Part shown: positions 43,901 to 54,389 of the stretch, piece by piece
How positions within the stretch are numbered: the stretch's first letter is position 1
Layout: each line of letters opens with the position of its first letter
Source: Phoronis australis
Lineage: Eukaryota > Phoronida > Phoronidae
NCBI GenBank assembly: GCA_002633005.1
Contig: NMRA01000484.1
Location: 258,681-322,680, forward strand
Reading direction: 5' to 3'
Length of the DNA: 64,000 bases
Notes under the pieces: generated by a model
The model's database searches: none
Seen by the model: the letters and a program-made list of their open reading frames with translations, nothing else
What the model was told of the DNA's origin: nothing
Position numbers and translations under genes: made by a program

Positions 43901-46900
43901 TCATATGTGACATGATCAATCCTTCGTATAGTGAGCGTCCAAACAGACACACTGGCTCAAATTTAGACACCCGAGCTGGGACGCCCTGTTCAGCATTTGG
44001 AGACCCAAGTAAAGTAAACAAGAAAACATTGGTGTCGCTTTTAATTTGCTAACAACAGCTCAGGAAGATTATCGACATGTCCAGGTACAAAAGTTAGACA
44101 TGATGATACAGAACAATTTTACATTTTTTTGCAGACCCATGTCTCCACAAGAACACTATAACAGCAATTTGACTAAGGCCTGGAGACATACCAAAGCAGT
44201 TATCAATGTTCTGAGACAACTGAAAACCCCATTTTGGACACTTTATTTCTGAAATCCTGGATATACCCCGAGATTAGATGGTGAGTTTATTATTACAGAC
44301 CCACACACTCAAAACTGATTCAGAAACTGGACAACTAGTAGTCAGTTGTCTAAAACTATGTCTGAAACATAATTTTAGCTTGGCACCTTAGAATAACACA
44401 CCAGGTGGTAAAAATAACCCAGTTTTAGATATTTATAACATGATGTTAATACCGTAACTGAAATAAATAGTTCAAATTTACTGCAAGGCGAGACAATAAC
44501 CCATATCAGACTGCAGACAATTTACGTTGTGTGGCAAATGAATCTTCAAAGTTACCTGTCCCACTGGTAAGTTAATCTAAGCACTTGTGTTCAATAAGGC
44601 AATCAATAACTCATCAGAACTTGATCGTCCTGCTCTGTTTTACATATTAATCAGAATTTGGAAACTGGCATATAAAAATTAAGTTCATCTAAATAACATG
44701 AAATGGGAAATTGAGATAAACTCAAACACACTTAGATGCTCTAAAGACAATTAATATCTTTGATAATTTAGTTGTTTATTACAAACACAGAGAGAATGCA
44801 TACCACTAGGTTCACATACAAAGCACTGCGTATTTTTATGTTTCCAAACATTTGAACCAATAACGACATATCATAAATTACTGTAAGTAAATGCATTTCA
44901 CCGACAACTTACTGACTGCAAGTCCAGTTCAGCCAATCGAATTACAAATGACTCGTGACCAGTGGTGATTAAGATTTACAGCCGATCTTCCACGTGCTAG
45001 ACGAATTTTCACCACGGAAAATTCTTACATAGAGGGGAAGTTATTTCTTACAAAAACTAATGAATAATCTACCAGGCCGGCAAGGCAAAAATGATGATTA
45101 TCCTAAAACATTTAAAGTTATGAGAAATACACAAAGCATTCAAAATAACCACGCCATTAATTTTGCATTTTTGTCGTAAATGAACATGACAACCAAGCCT
45201 CCATGTCTAGTAGAATTATCGATCCAGCCCATAAGTGTTGAGACATGGGATACGAAGGTAAACACAGACAAGCTTGAGATTAGAAAATAATTTCATCATA
45301 TTTTTGTTGCCATGGAAAGCCAAAGACAAAAAAACAAACAAAAACTAATCAAAGTCATAAATTACCTGAATGTATACTAGCAATTTAACATCACCATGTA
45401 AAAATTTCAAGTGCAAATATTATCACTACTACTCTAAACATTGCATCACAACCTTTGCAACACTTTCATAGCTACGGAAATGGCAAAATGAATGTTAAAC
45501 ATGAATGACAAACTGTTCTCTAGTGCTAGATAAAACTGTCTCAAGCTTTGAATGACCCAAAAAGAAAAATGCTCCCATTATAATAATCTGAAAATTTCAT
45601 ATTTTGTTAAAAAATTTGATCTGGCAAGGTTTGTAAAATTAATAAAGTTATGATTTATTTTTTCTTTACTTCAAATGACAAAGTCATTGCATGGTGGGTG
45701 AATAAAATCAATTGCTCTGTCTCCAGGATAACATTCAGAGAATGAAATGACTATGTGAGTGCTGATCCACGTAAGTAGCTATTTACACCACACTCTCGAA
45801 AACTGCGACAACAAGGAAGCAAGTTATTGACAGGAAATGAAAACAGAGTGCATGCTCAGTCTTACAATGGCACAAAAATGAATACCCATGCACAGCTGTG
45901 CATGTGCAATTATTGAGATGGTGACTACTATCTTTGCAGTGTTTTGGGTTTATATGTCAGGGCTCGATTTGTGACCTCAAATTGGTGATCTAGTAAAAAT
46001 CTCAGGTTGCCACGAAGTTGCCTCGTCATAACTGAGCAAGCACTCAAAATACTACAGGAAATAAATACGGAAGTCGGAATCGTTAAGCAAAAATTGGACG
46101 GGCCGAATCATGATTGACCGCTTAGGAGGTGAACCTGTGCACAAGATATTAAGCCTGAAAGGGAGGAATCAGTTGTCACCAAACACGCGAGACGCTCGAG
46201 TTATTTTCCATTCTCCTAATAGTGTGGGTGATCTTGGTGAGGCTTTTCACTTCAAAAATGTTATTGATTTCAGCTCTTACCAAAGAGGTTTGGCGAACTC
46301 AGTTCCCATTCGTCGACCTTGGAATTTTATCAGGTCACATTTCCCGAACTGACCTTATGCAAACGGTCGAGCCCCGAGTTGACAACGTGTGTCTTTTTCC
46401 TCTGCTTCTGCCTCTGTTTATAGAGCTCTATAGTTGCACCACGTTAGACTGAGCCATGTCAACAGTGTGTAAATGTGACTTAAGCTACAAGTTTTTGTAT
46501 TGTAGCATATATGTACAGAATAAGCAAGTCTTGAAAAGGCCTTCAAGAAATCTGATGTTAAAAACCTTGTTCGATACACTACCTATCATATCGTACTCTC
46601 TTTCCTTGTTGTAGGCGATGTCTAGAGTGATGACTCCAATGATGTTTTGAAACCATCTTGACATATCCAACTGGTGACCTTCCTTAGGCAAAGGGAACTG
46701 GAATGCAAACACCACCATGTCTGCATGTATGCCTTTCTCTTGGATCTTGGGGTCTTGGAACGAGTCAACCTTCTCACAACGGCCTTTATAAAGTGGCCAG
46801 AAGAAGCGGGACACGTCTTCTTGTGGGTGGTAGTTGATGCATTTTGTACCCAGCACCTGTTCCGTCTTTGAAGGGGACGGCGCTGAAATACAGAGAAGCA

Positions 46901-49900
46901 GACGTGAACAGCATTCTCACTGACTTTACACCGGGATAAGATCGGTTGAGAAGACACTACTTCGTTTTTTACAGTCTACACAGGGATTTACAATCATTCG
47001 TACGTTTTGGTGCAAGCACAGCCAGTCTCATCAGCCACTCGCTGGCATACTTGTTATAAGGTATACAAGAGTGATCCAATATGGCCTACGAGCAGACAAG
47101 TTTTTACCGATTGAAATTAAAGCAGGACAATTAAAAATACACTTCAAATCAGTATTGCAGGCATCGGTGCTGAACTTAATGTTTGTTTAGTGAAGACACC
47201 ACCATGAAAGACAAATGGAAGCATCTGATGTAGGCAATATGCCTCAAATTCCACAGGTCAGTCACGCATGTGCAAAATAGCCCAGCATTTACAATAATGC
47301 CATGACCAGCACCTGGTTAAAGGTGTCTGTGGTGACAATCTCTGTTTTGAAAAAAGCGAAAGAATGGTTAAGTTAGGCATTTTTGTGAAGCCAGTCCATG
47401 GTTTGCTGGTCACTGTTGTAACTACATGATCAGGGTTCCCACTGAGCAAAAATCAAAACATGGTGTACCTCGCGCGGCGATGCTTTTGCGACTAAATAAA
47501 TTTGAAGTTAAGATGACTCCAGGGAGGGATTTGCCCATATAGTGAGGTATAAGGATATTCTAACACCTCAATAGGTATTTTGCTATTTTGGTTATTGCCT
47601 CAGGTAAGTATTTAATTCTTCAGGGTAGGGGTAGTTGCATTTTTAGGGTGTAGTGCCACACGTCTGCGGTTCAAATATTAGTGCCATTGCCATGTGAAAC
47701 TCGGCGCAATTAGTCCTGTATTTTTTCTGCAAAAATTTTCATAGGAAAAAATGTTTGTGTTAGGATACAATTTACCTGGTATTTTGAATTTCACCAAATT
47801 TGCCTGAACTAACACATATTTTTTACTCAATTAAGAGTAGTTTAGTGTCAATGCCTGCCAACAGGAGTGGCAAAAATCCAGCATTCTGACAATCAGCAGG
47901 AATCCTTGAGACACGACTGGTTGGAGCTACTTTGAATTACGTTAAAATAATTCAAAAATAAGATCAAGACAGAAGCACAACTAGATTTGTCAGTTATCAT
48001 GGAGAGTGATTTTGACCATACTTTGCTGGCCAAAATTGGTACTTGTCCTAACTTAACACAATGAAATGTACCTTGAGATATGAACCTATCATTTTTTTAT
48101 TAACACTTCATTTCATGATGAGATTAGGTTTTTACAATAAATTTATTCCTCAGAAATGACCCATCATAGATCAGAGATTCAGGCAAACCTCCAGTTTCAT
48201 CAGCAAATACATTCTAGTGACTCAAAATCACAATCCTCAAAGATTCTACTCAGTCAGAATTAAGCCAACTGAAAGTCCACAATAGACTTTATCCAATAAC
48301 CCAATACATACAATGACCCTTTAAATCAAGAGGCACAATAAAGCTTTCATCTACACAATACCAGTCTACACATTGAGCTGTTGATGGTACTCTCAGCAGG
48401 CCAGGCTTTGAATGTGGTGGAAATTGGCCAGATTAGCCACTTCACAGACACAGATGATGGCCAGGGCAACAGTTGGTGGCCATAACATATCATTAGCTGA
48501 ACTGTGAAGGATGTCTGGCTTAGTATCAAGATCAAATAAAGCACTTCCAAAGGTTTAGTTTTTGAAGCACAGGCAAGAATCAATGTATAATGGGCAAAGT
48601 GAATATAGTAGACAGTCCCTGGTGATGCAGACACTTTCCCCAGCTTAGAACATATTGAAAAATGCAACAGGTCAAAGGGTAAATTGCCGCCACCAGCAAA
48701 ACTGTAGACTGTGTCAGAAATGAAATGAGAGGTTTATTAAAAATTGTCTCTATAAAGGTTTTCATGTTTGCATTTGTGGGTATGGTAAGTCTGCCAGTAA
48801 AGTTGACAACCGAGGAAGTTTAATGCCTAATCAACTAATTGGCACATAACCGAATTATTGGATTACAGAACCAAGATCTGTGCAAGTTGCGATTCAGTCA
48901 AAAACCAAACTTGTGATTCACATCAGATTGATGCCTTGCCACAGTCCATCGTGCAAGACACCAAGCCTTAAGATCACTCTTGCTCCCAAAACCTTTACTG
49001 AAAAGAGGCATTGGAAGATCTACGGGTACTACTAGCTCAGTAAACTCTGCGTTAAAGTTGCAGACCTGCCCCAGTAGAGGGGTATCACTGAATCTCCCAA
49101 CTACAGGCATTCTTAATTCTATGGGAAATACTTGCCATTATAACAAGGCTATCACACACGTAAGTAGTGACAAAACTGCACTAACGACCCGGGTCGAGGT
49201 CAATGTTCAAAGATGTACCAGCGGGATTTGAACTGTTCATAATTAAGTATTCCAGCGTCTGTGGGAAGTGTGGGAGACCAGTTTAATATTTAATAGCAAT
49301 AAAAGGACACTAACAATGCCAGATTTTGAGTACACTTAACTTCCACAGATCAACATTGTCCAGTGTAAAGTATGGTGATTCCCCCATTTACTTTTATGTA
49401 TAAAAATTGTAAATTTTTTCCAAATTTTCGAATACTAATTAATTTATGCAAAAGGTGTTTTATGACAGTCGCACAGTACAAACCAAGCTAAAATAGACCT
49501 TACATTTTCTTGATTCTTATTTTGGTTGGGAATTGTGTTTAAATAGAATTCCATGTGTCGTGAATGTTGCGTGTTAAATAGGTGAAGAACTACCGTAAGC
49601 AGTTTTCAAAAAGAGAGACCGTCACATCTGACTATTCAGCAGACCTTAGCACTATTGAGTTGTACGTTTTTACCATCATGTGACGCGCTCATTAAAAATG
49701 AGCTACACTACAGCTATAGCACCTACTTGATCTTATGGTGATGTAGGCAGGTCCACCTGTCTTTCGTAGACAGGTGATCTCCCTATGACCCTCAGTCATA
49801 CATTTTGACGAAAAATGTTAACTGTACATCCTCTAAAAGTGTCCTTCTACACTCCACAGGTATCTATAGTGACGTGACTTCGGTGGTGCAGCCAGGGTGA

Positions 49901-51454
49901 AGTGTTATTTTTCAAAAAAAATTCCAGTGTACAGGGCATATTAAGATGTACTACCGCCTAATGGTCAAATCACATCCCAAACCAGAAGTCGAATCTAGAT
50001 CAGCCAGGTATCGGCATGAAAAGAGCTGGAAAACATTGAAAGAACTTTGAAGGAATAAGTAAATTTATCTCACAATCATCAGGTATTGGATTTAGTTTAT
50101 CTTTGCACCAATTCTGAAAGCTGCACAGCAGCTGTTTGATATCTGAATCGCTGAATGAATTCAGACCTAGCTACATAATGTAGATGGACCGTGAAGTTTA
50201 ATACATCAATAAAGAAATAAATATAATTTTTAATCAAAACAAAAAGTTTATGTGGTGAATTTAGTAGTGATCGCGAAAATTTTTGCGCACTTAATGCTTA
50301 ACGGCTGGTGTTTCATTTGGGGATCACACCGACTAGTGAGCCACAACACAAACACAAACACAAACACAAAATGTTTTATTCTCAATACAGTACAAGTAAC
50401 TTCATAAAAAATTTACTGGAACTTTTGACGTTTTGCTAAAGCGCATGCAACCAAGGTCAAGGTCATTGCAAGTCTACCACGAGAGGGACTTTACTATTCC
50501 GTGCTCTTACAGCTCCAAATCCAAAAGTGGGCAAAAGTGGCGTAAACGGGTCCCTCTTAAAAATGGCTGCAGAGAACCAGCTTTCACTGAATAACGGCAA
50601 TGTCCGTTACTCAGTGAAACTGGTTCCCATCAGCCATTTTTCAGAGGGACCTGTTTACGCCACTTTTATCCAAAAATGAAAAATAAAAATTGTGTCTGGT
50701 TGTTTTTTTGATGAGTTGAAATGACTTAAGTGTTAACTGTTGAGCTATATTTTATAGAGTAATGAGGAAATGTGTTCAGTGAGCTGGAGTTAACATTCCA
50801 TGTGAGTTGAGCAAAACGCAAAACTATTATCTACGCACAACAAGTTAGTTTTAAACACATCATTTGGAAGAAGAAATGTTCTATCAGGATCGCACACTTA
50901 GGATTTGTCAAATATTGGTCTAGAACCCCCTTAACAGTTTAATGGCTTTATGAAAGATTTCACCCACGGACTACAATTTTGCAACAGGCACTTGTATTTC
51001 ACAATCCTGAAATCCAGAGTAAATGGCAGCTGAAGTCCCTATGTGATACACCACCATCTATCTATGGTATGTTTTAAAATATGGAAATAAGGTGAGATGT
51101 TCAACAGTTCAGCTCGACTTCACTTGAAGGTTTCAAGCCTTTTCAAGGGCATTACAAATATTAAATGATAGATTTTAATTGAGTCAGTGTTTACATACAC
51201 CACTTTTTAAAAAGCCTCTCTTAACACAAATCATATATCACTGAATCATGACCTAAGCCCAACAGGGGTTATCCAGTTCAACCCTTCATCGTACATACAC
51301 AGTCATTTTATCAGGTCAATCACTCACTCACTCAGTCATAAAACTTACCAATCAAGCCCCCACACAAAAAGAATGCTACTTGGATAAGGAGAAGTACAAC
51401 TCCTAACGCCACCAGTTTTCGATTACTTAAAGTCTCAATGACGAGCCCGGCCAT
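31856..51454 (-). CDS. WLS: Wntless (WLS / Evi), Wnt cargo receptor, 13 coding exons
   Basis: Multi-pass receptor that carries lipid-modified Wnts from the ER/Golgi to the cell surface. Joining 51349-51454, 46583-46882, 43701-43834, 42086-42241, 41406-41542, 40269-40309, 39379-39506, 38313-38410, 37636-37699, 37098-37241, 36563-36719, 32830-32919 and 31856-31956 gives a 551-codon open frame. All junctions are GT-AG and phases agree; human WLS is about 541 aa. Landmarks in order: start [14 protein letters not shown] with the first helix; luminal domain (exons 2-5); PVEWF and DIRQG; SFWIIF-x-GEH; NPFYSIW; VFRNI; the third-loop sorting signal YQGL (Y-x-x-L; the vertebrate endocytic signal is YEGL), created across the exon 10/11 junction; YGMWNLYVF in the last helix; short acidic tail. 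Exons 10-11 have a second copy nearby. Identification is very secure; exon edges rest on splice consensus and homology. Confidence 0.93.
32569..32829 (-). repeat. 22-bp minisatellite starting at the exon 12 splice donor
   Basis: Eleven full units of about ACTAACACTACAGTCGTGAA plus two bases, and a twelfth that runs into exon 12. On the gene strand each unit contains GTTAGTCATTC. In the terminal unit this is GTGAGTCATTC, the functional donor. Confidence 0.92.
32830..32919 (-). CDS. WLS: WLS exon 12, last membrane helix
   Basis: [20 protein letters not shown] matches [20 protein letters not shown]. It ends ACTGAAACAG at donor GTGAGT, which is also the first unit of a 22-bp minisatellite. Phase 1 at both ends. 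Confidence 0.92.
33655..34490 (+). repeat. Diverged copy of the GCCACTAG higher-order repeat
   Basis: Same module order as 1340-3430: GCCACAAGGGAGCACCAC, then CAGTCAGAATCATTCGAGAG, ACTGCCACCAGAGGCAC, ATTTCATGAAAATC, TTGCCATCAGATGGCAC, GATGCCGGACAGAGATAAC, and a final weak hairpin around 34465-34492. Lies in the WLS intron between exons 11 and 12. Confidence 0.7.
34568..34724 (-). CDS. WLS: WLS exon 11, duplicate copy b
   Basis: Identical protein to copy a, with one silent difference (TTA for CTA) noted by eye. Splice sites intact. Part of the ~2-kb duplicated block; see that entry. Confidence 0.7.
35102..35245 (-). CDS. WLS: WLS exon 10, duplicate copy b
   Basis: Same length, splice sites and protein as copy a, with three silent differences noted by eye. 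If real it can only be used instead of copy a: exons 10+11 total 301 bp, so including both cassettes would shift the frame. More likely the second haplotype in a mis-joined assembly. Confidence 0.7.
35341..35341. other. Assembly gap between duplicated blocks
   Basis: Single N exactly at the junction of the two ~2-kb copies. Confidence 0.95.
35640..36485 (+). repeat. Diverged copy of the GCCACTAG higher-order repeat, second
   Basis: Present because it is inside the duplicated ~2-kb block; allelic or paralogous to 33655-34490, with small deletions. Confidence 0.7.
36563..36719 (-). CDS. WLS: WLS exon 11, copy a
   Basis: [20 protein letters not shown], then FYIVSEISE and NYTSAFLT, matching GLIFRFKFLMLITLACAAMT ... 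FFIVSQVTE ... VNSAFFT. Acceptor TTACAG, donor GTAGGC. 157 bp, ends in phase 1. Copy b is 34568-34724. Confidence 0.88.
37098..37241 (-). CDS. WLS: WLS exon 10, copy a
   Basis: [18 protein letters not shown], then [15 protein letters not shown] and RKRFYQ, matching the vertebrate helix plus VFQVFRNI ... SSLPAM. Acceptor GTCAG, donor GTAGAT. 144 bp, phase 0 at both ends. Copy b is 35102-35245. Confidence 0.88.
37636..37699 (-). CDS. WLS: WLS exon 9
   Basis: [20 protein letters not shown] then A at the donor GTATCC, matching GVQLTNPFYSIWTTDIGTEL. The open frame continues past this donor but loses similarity, so the exon must end here to join the next helix. Phase 0 out. Confidence 0.88.
38313..38410 (-). 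CDS. WLS: WLS exon 8
   Basis: [18 protein letters not shown], then MFIFELCER, matching QHERN ... YWKQVGPIAVG ... FIFDMCER. Acceptor TTTGCAG, donor GTAAGT. Ends in phase 2. Confidence 0.9.
39379..39506 (-). CDS. WLS: WLS exon 7
   Basis: [17 protein letters not shown], then [18 protein letters not shown] and GEHLM. Nearly superimposable on the vertebrate helices. The donor is a weak GTTTGT. Phase 1 in, phase 0 out. Confidence 0.92.
39535..40010 (+). repeat. Two units of a dispersed ~250-bp AT-rich repeat
   Basis: Units near 39540-39700 and 39776-40010 share GTAATTCTCC, TTTCAC-x-CAAAAA-x-AATT, TTTTTCAAAGGC-GATTAC, ATCTAAACAGTA and similar blocks. Related copies lie at 55078-55340 and 62190-62400. 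Intronic to WLS (exons 6-7). Confidence 0.6.
40269..40309 (-). CDS. WLS: WLS exon 6 (41-bp micro-exon)
   Basis: [13 protein letters not shown], aligning with IFALGISMTFIN of vertebrates. Acceptor TTTTTCAG, donor GTGAGT. Too short to be found by ORF length; its phase is required to join exons 5 and 7 in frame. Confidence 0.88.
41406..41542 (-). CDS. WLS: WLS exon 5, second membrane segment
   Basis: [16 protein letters not shown] followed by a hydrophobic helix, W-x-W-RRV and RPASVLE, matching [15 protein letters not shown] ... WYWRRI ... RPPVLLE. Donor GTAAGG. Ends in phase 2. Confidence 0.92.
42086..42241 (-). CDS. WLS: WLS exon 4, luminal domain
   Basis: QHSGEHYDC, then [17 protein letters not shown] and GDLKDI match the vertebrate YYECDVLPFMEIGS ... 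FYLLNIRLP ... GEIKDI. The in-frame acceptor is GGATGAG|CAACACAG, with no pyrimidine tract, because a 45-bp minisatellite occupies the upstream intron. Donor GTAGGT. Phase 0 at both ends. Confidence 0.88.
42217..42590 (-). repeat. 45-bp minisatellite built from the exon 4 splice acceptor
   Basis: One unit overlaps exon 4 (42217-42261); eight further units and a partial one follow upstream in the intron. On the gene strand each unit contains GATGAG, AAACATAGCGGTGAACATTA and CGACTGTTGG, that is, the acceptor AG, the first ~25 exon bases and a linker. Each unit is 15 codons in the exon frame and has an in-frame TAG. Confidence 0.92.
43701..43834 (-). CDS. WLS: WLS exon 3, luminal domain
   Basis: V[15 protein letters not shown], then W-T-M-L-A and [10 protein letters not shown], align with the vertebrate DVSLAYRDD ... 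WTEMA ... RKLKCTFTS segment. Acceptor TTTTCAG, donor GTGAGT. Ends in phase 0. Confidence 0.88.
46583..46882 (-). CDS. WLS: WLS exon 2, luminal domain
   Basis: Begins A-P after TTTCAG, matching the vertebrate APGP position. It contains [10 protein letters not shown] and then F[18 protein letters not shown], which aligns with VHIPLPHMEMSPWFQ of human WLS, and LDIAYN. Donor GTAGTG; phase 1 to phase 1. Confidence 0.92.
50341..50370 (+). repeat. (CACAAA)n microsatellite
   Basis: Four to five hexamers of CACAAA in WLS intron 1. Confidence 0.8.
50533..50667. repeat. Long hairpin with ~65-bp arms in WLS intron 1
   Basis: AAAAGTGGCGTAAACGGGTC at 50534 is mirrored by GGACCTGTTTACGCCACTTT ending near 50666. 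Pairing continues through TCCCTCT, AAAAATGGCTG, GAACCAG and TTTCACTGA to the loop at about 50597-50602. Arms differ at only a few positions. It could be a small MITE or a hairpin RNA source. Confidence 0.85.
51349..51454 (-). CDS. WLS: WLS exon 1 (coding part)
   Basis: Starts [20 protein letters not shown] and runs through the first membrane helix to CGGLIG, then GTAAGT. It aligns with the vertebrate start MAG-x-IIE. Ends in phase 1. The following intron is 4.5 kb and holds a strong hairpin at 50533. Confidence 0.92.
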
Positions 51455-51744
51455 GCTTCGTGTCTCCTGAAAACTTGGTCCGATTTACAACAGCACAAAA
51501 TCAAGTTTACCAGCCAATTTTGTAGCAGCTAGCACTCCATGAAAACTTTACGAACTTTCATGAGAGAAGTGCGAGAGCGACACCTGACGACGGAAATATT
51601 CAACTGGAGGGGTGACCGGCGTGATTGAGCAAACATTATTGCTCATTACAGTGTAATTCAAAAAGGATTTCATTCAATCACCTACAATGCATCTTATTTA
51701 AAGTTCTGTCGGTTTTAAAATTCTTACTTAATTCATTTCACGCA
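51455..51744. promoter_or_regulatory. Probable divergent promoter region of WLS
   Basis: 290 bp between the WLS start codon on one strand and a candidate first exon on the other. No TATA box was seen. Assignment is positional. Confidence 0.35.
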
Positions 51745-51877
51745 ATGTTTCCGTTTAAGCGTATCCACCCCTTTCATGGTTTGGACTTTTCCAAAATCGC
51801 TTCCGCTTTGAAAGAAAATTCGTCTGCAGACGTATGTCGAAGAAAGCCAAAGCCTTTCGGCGCAATTGACACTCAAG
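51745..51877 (+). CDS. Candidate first coding exon of an unrecognised gene
   Basis: ATG (CGCAATG) followed by 44 codons (MFPFKRIHPFHGLDFSKI ... KPFGAIDTQ) ending at a good donor, AAG|GTAAGT. Product unknown; I could not find the next exon. It may be a leader of a longer transcript divergent from WLS, or a chance ORF ending at a donor-like site. Confidence 0.3.
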
Positions 51878-52130
51878 GTAAGTTTATTTAAGATTATTTT
51901 AAGTCCTTTACTGTATAGAAAAACTGCAAGCAAAATTACAGTTTGTGTTGTGAATCCTACTTGCTGTTTCATAGTGAGGGAGGGCATTCTGATCGAGTCA
52001 CCGCCGTGGCGTAGGCGGCGCAGGCCCTACTGTACTCAGTTTCAGTGTACTGTCTAAAGTTTAAACTACTACCAGGCCTACTAGTCTCTGTAGTGACGAA
52101 CTGATTCCATTGGCGGATCTACAGGGGGGG

Positions 52131-52131
52131 N
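52131..52131. other. Assembly gap between G run and C run
   Basis: Single N between GGGGGGG and CCCCC beside a GGCGGATCTACA edge resembling the element at 9528. The opposed homopolymers suggest a collapsed inverted repeat. Confidence 0.9.
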
Positions 52132-52782
52132 CCCCCTGGGGACAGACGTCTCCAGCAAAACAAAACCAAACGGTGACGAGCAGAACTACCCTGTCTGTGT
52201 GCAATTTCGGGGTCTACGGAAGAAATATACGCAGTGGGACCTAGCTGTATTTTGACGACAGTCTTCATACAGCTAGCTGGCTGGCTAGTGTAAACCCCAA
52301 GTAAACCAACTTGGAAAAAAATGAGGGGGGTTCACTCTGAAAATATATTTTTTGCATTGTGAACTGCTGTTATGAAAATCAATGCGTTTCGAGTTATGTC
52401 CATGCAAGGAATGACCAAGGGGGCACTCACATTGACAAAGTGACCGCATTCGCGAATAGTGTACAGTACCAGAAATTGCGGGGAGGCTGTATTTTCACAA
52501 CAAAGTCTTGCGGTACTCGTGCGATGTTGAATGGGCCTCCTAAGGAGCCCTAGTGCCAACCTGAACACCTACCATCTTTCTACCTACAATAAGCACCATT
52601 GCCGTCTTCTATACTGGGAATTTCCGCATAAAGGTCCACCCGATGAAACGCCCATGCCCATAGGTATATATTTGATGTTAGTACTTCGGGTTTCAAGCAT
52701 TTAGACATTGGGACGTTTATTTCGAAAATTGCAAGAGATGCAAATAGGTCCTGGGATACATCGTGAAGGTTTGAAGTAGTCC

Positions 52783-53430
52783 ATGATGAACGGATCAAAT
52801 TTAGTTGCGCATGCTGTAGGTCTTTTGAATGGACTTGGTAACCTCAGGGGGCTTAGTGCCAACTGACCTGCGAAACGAAATGCTGACATTGTAGAGGCAT
52901 ACAAGCTCATTGACACAGCAGTTGACGAAGTGCAAGCGTTGGGAACAAACGGCGAAGATGTCTGGGTAGAATGGTTCCAAGAGCAGCAAACCATTGGATC
53001 CGATGTACAGATTCCTCGGCAGTCTAGACAACAGAAAGATAGGAACAACGTTCCTGGAGAAACACCCAGGTATTAAGTTATAATTATACACAGTTTGTAA
53101 TAATGTCGGTTTTTTATGCTTGTGTACAATGAAAACAAAATAGAAATTATTCTTGGACATGCCAAATTTACCCAGTACAGCAGAGGGTCTACGAGCGCAC
53201 AGAAACTGATTCTGGTTTGTATTTCCACTTGAGTCTATCTGCTTCATATCCAAAATCTTATTTCATGTAGTGCGTAGTTAAATCTGTACTTAATACTTTT
53301 ATTCTTCCAGTGAGTGCTACAGAATGGTGCGAAAACCCTTCCTAGACAACCTCTCGCGGCATTTGACCACCAGATGTGTAAACTACACGTATGAGCAACC
53401 ACTGGGGATTAAAAAGTGTTTAGAGAGAAG
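52783..53430 (+). pseudogene. hAT-family transposase relic (two exons)
   Basis: Exon 52783-53069 reads NLRGLSAN, an in-frame TGA at 52864-52866, then KRNADIVEAYKLIDTAVDEV and W-x-EWFQEQQ. It ends ACACCCAG|GTATTA. Acceptor TTCTTCCAG joins in phase to 53311 onward: SECYRMVRKPFLDNLSRHL then TTRC. The order (ADI-x-x-A, a charged linker, Y-R-x-x-x-x-PFLD-x-L-x-x-x-L-x-x-R) fits the C-terminal part of hAT / DUF4371-type transposases common in invertebrates. The stop codon and missing N- and C-termini make it a dead copy. No terminal inverted repeats were found. Confidence 0.55.
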
Positions 53431-53454
53431 TTTTCAATTCAAAATTTTTTGCAA

Positions 53455-53740
53455 AGTACGCTTTAGGTCTCGCGACGGACCAGGCCAGCTTGATTTGTGT
53501 AGATATCGAGTTTCAGTGTACTTCTGGTCGCTCGGCGAACTAGTTTTGTGATGTTTTTTACCAAAGCGTGCTTTGTAAAACTATTTATCTCAGCCAGTAT
53601 TGTTTGGTCCCGCGACAGATCGACTATTTTTATAGGGATAATAAGCACAGGCAGGTGTACTTTTGGTCTCGTGACGGACCAGGCCAGAGTTTTTGTGTAC
53701 TCTCAGTGTACATCTGGTCCCTATGCGAACTGCTCCTGTA
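53455..53740 (+). repeat. Two direct ~75-bp repeats
   Basis: GGTCTCGCGACGGACCAGGC (about 53466) recurs as GGTCTCGTGACGGACCAGGC (about 53664), each followed by a TTTCAGTGTAC or CTCAGTGTAC block and a CTGGTC block; a partial third core occurs near 53608. ORFs through them are not credible genes. Confidence 0.6.
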
Positions 53741-54077
53741 TATCTTTTCACCACGGTGTAGGCCTACAGAGTGTTTTGGTTTCGTGAAACTGTTTTCAGA
53801 TGATTTGTTTCCTGATGCATTTGACATTTTTCAATTGTTGTCAACGTGATTCAGCTTAATAAAGTGATACTTAATTGTTTATTGTCGCTTTTAATAATAG
53901 ACTATGAACTGAGAGCACCATCGTTCGCCAGTTTTTCTCGTAACAAGACAGAACACGTTTATTTCCAGACTAACAGTACAGGTCTTCATTCTTAAACAGC
54001 TTGAGGCTGTTGTGATCATCTGATATTCAAGTTTTTACGCCCCGTCGGTGCTCCTTATGCTCTTGAATATTTGGTAG

Positions 54078-54389
54078 TTGTCTAAACCCCTGTATACACA
54101 CCACACTTTTTCGTATGCTAAAAAGGTGTGTGTAAGCAGATGTCCCAACAAAAATTTTTGCTGGTGGTGTGACTCATACCCAGATGTGCACAAATATGGT
54201 TTCACGAAACTTATGAGCCAAGTTCATGTGACGAAATCGAGAAGGGTTTTTAACTATCTTAAGAAAAACTCCAGGGACATGTTAAGTGCTAGAAACGTAC
54301 CAGGATGCATATCATCTCACCAATTTAGAACACAATATGGCAGACAAGTGAAATTTTATGTTTTCCTTTTTTTAATAAAAGAAAAGTAG
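54078..54389 (+). other. Unassigned ORF with Cys-rich segment
   Basis: The frame reads VSRCPNKNFCWWCD, then HKYGFTKLM and VFNYLKKNSRDML. Its first in-frame codon here is not ATG. The C-x6-C-x2-C pattern, close to the hAT relic, hints at a transposase zinc finger, but I cannot identify it. Confidence 0.25.

Noticed and set aside
46110-46452. ORFs on the + strand near WLS exon 2
   Set aside because: Opposite strand of an intron, no recognisable domain or splice support.
49754-49776. Short hairpin CACCTGTCT / AGACAGGTG
   Set aside because: A 9-bp stem in a large intron is not distinctive enough to claim function.
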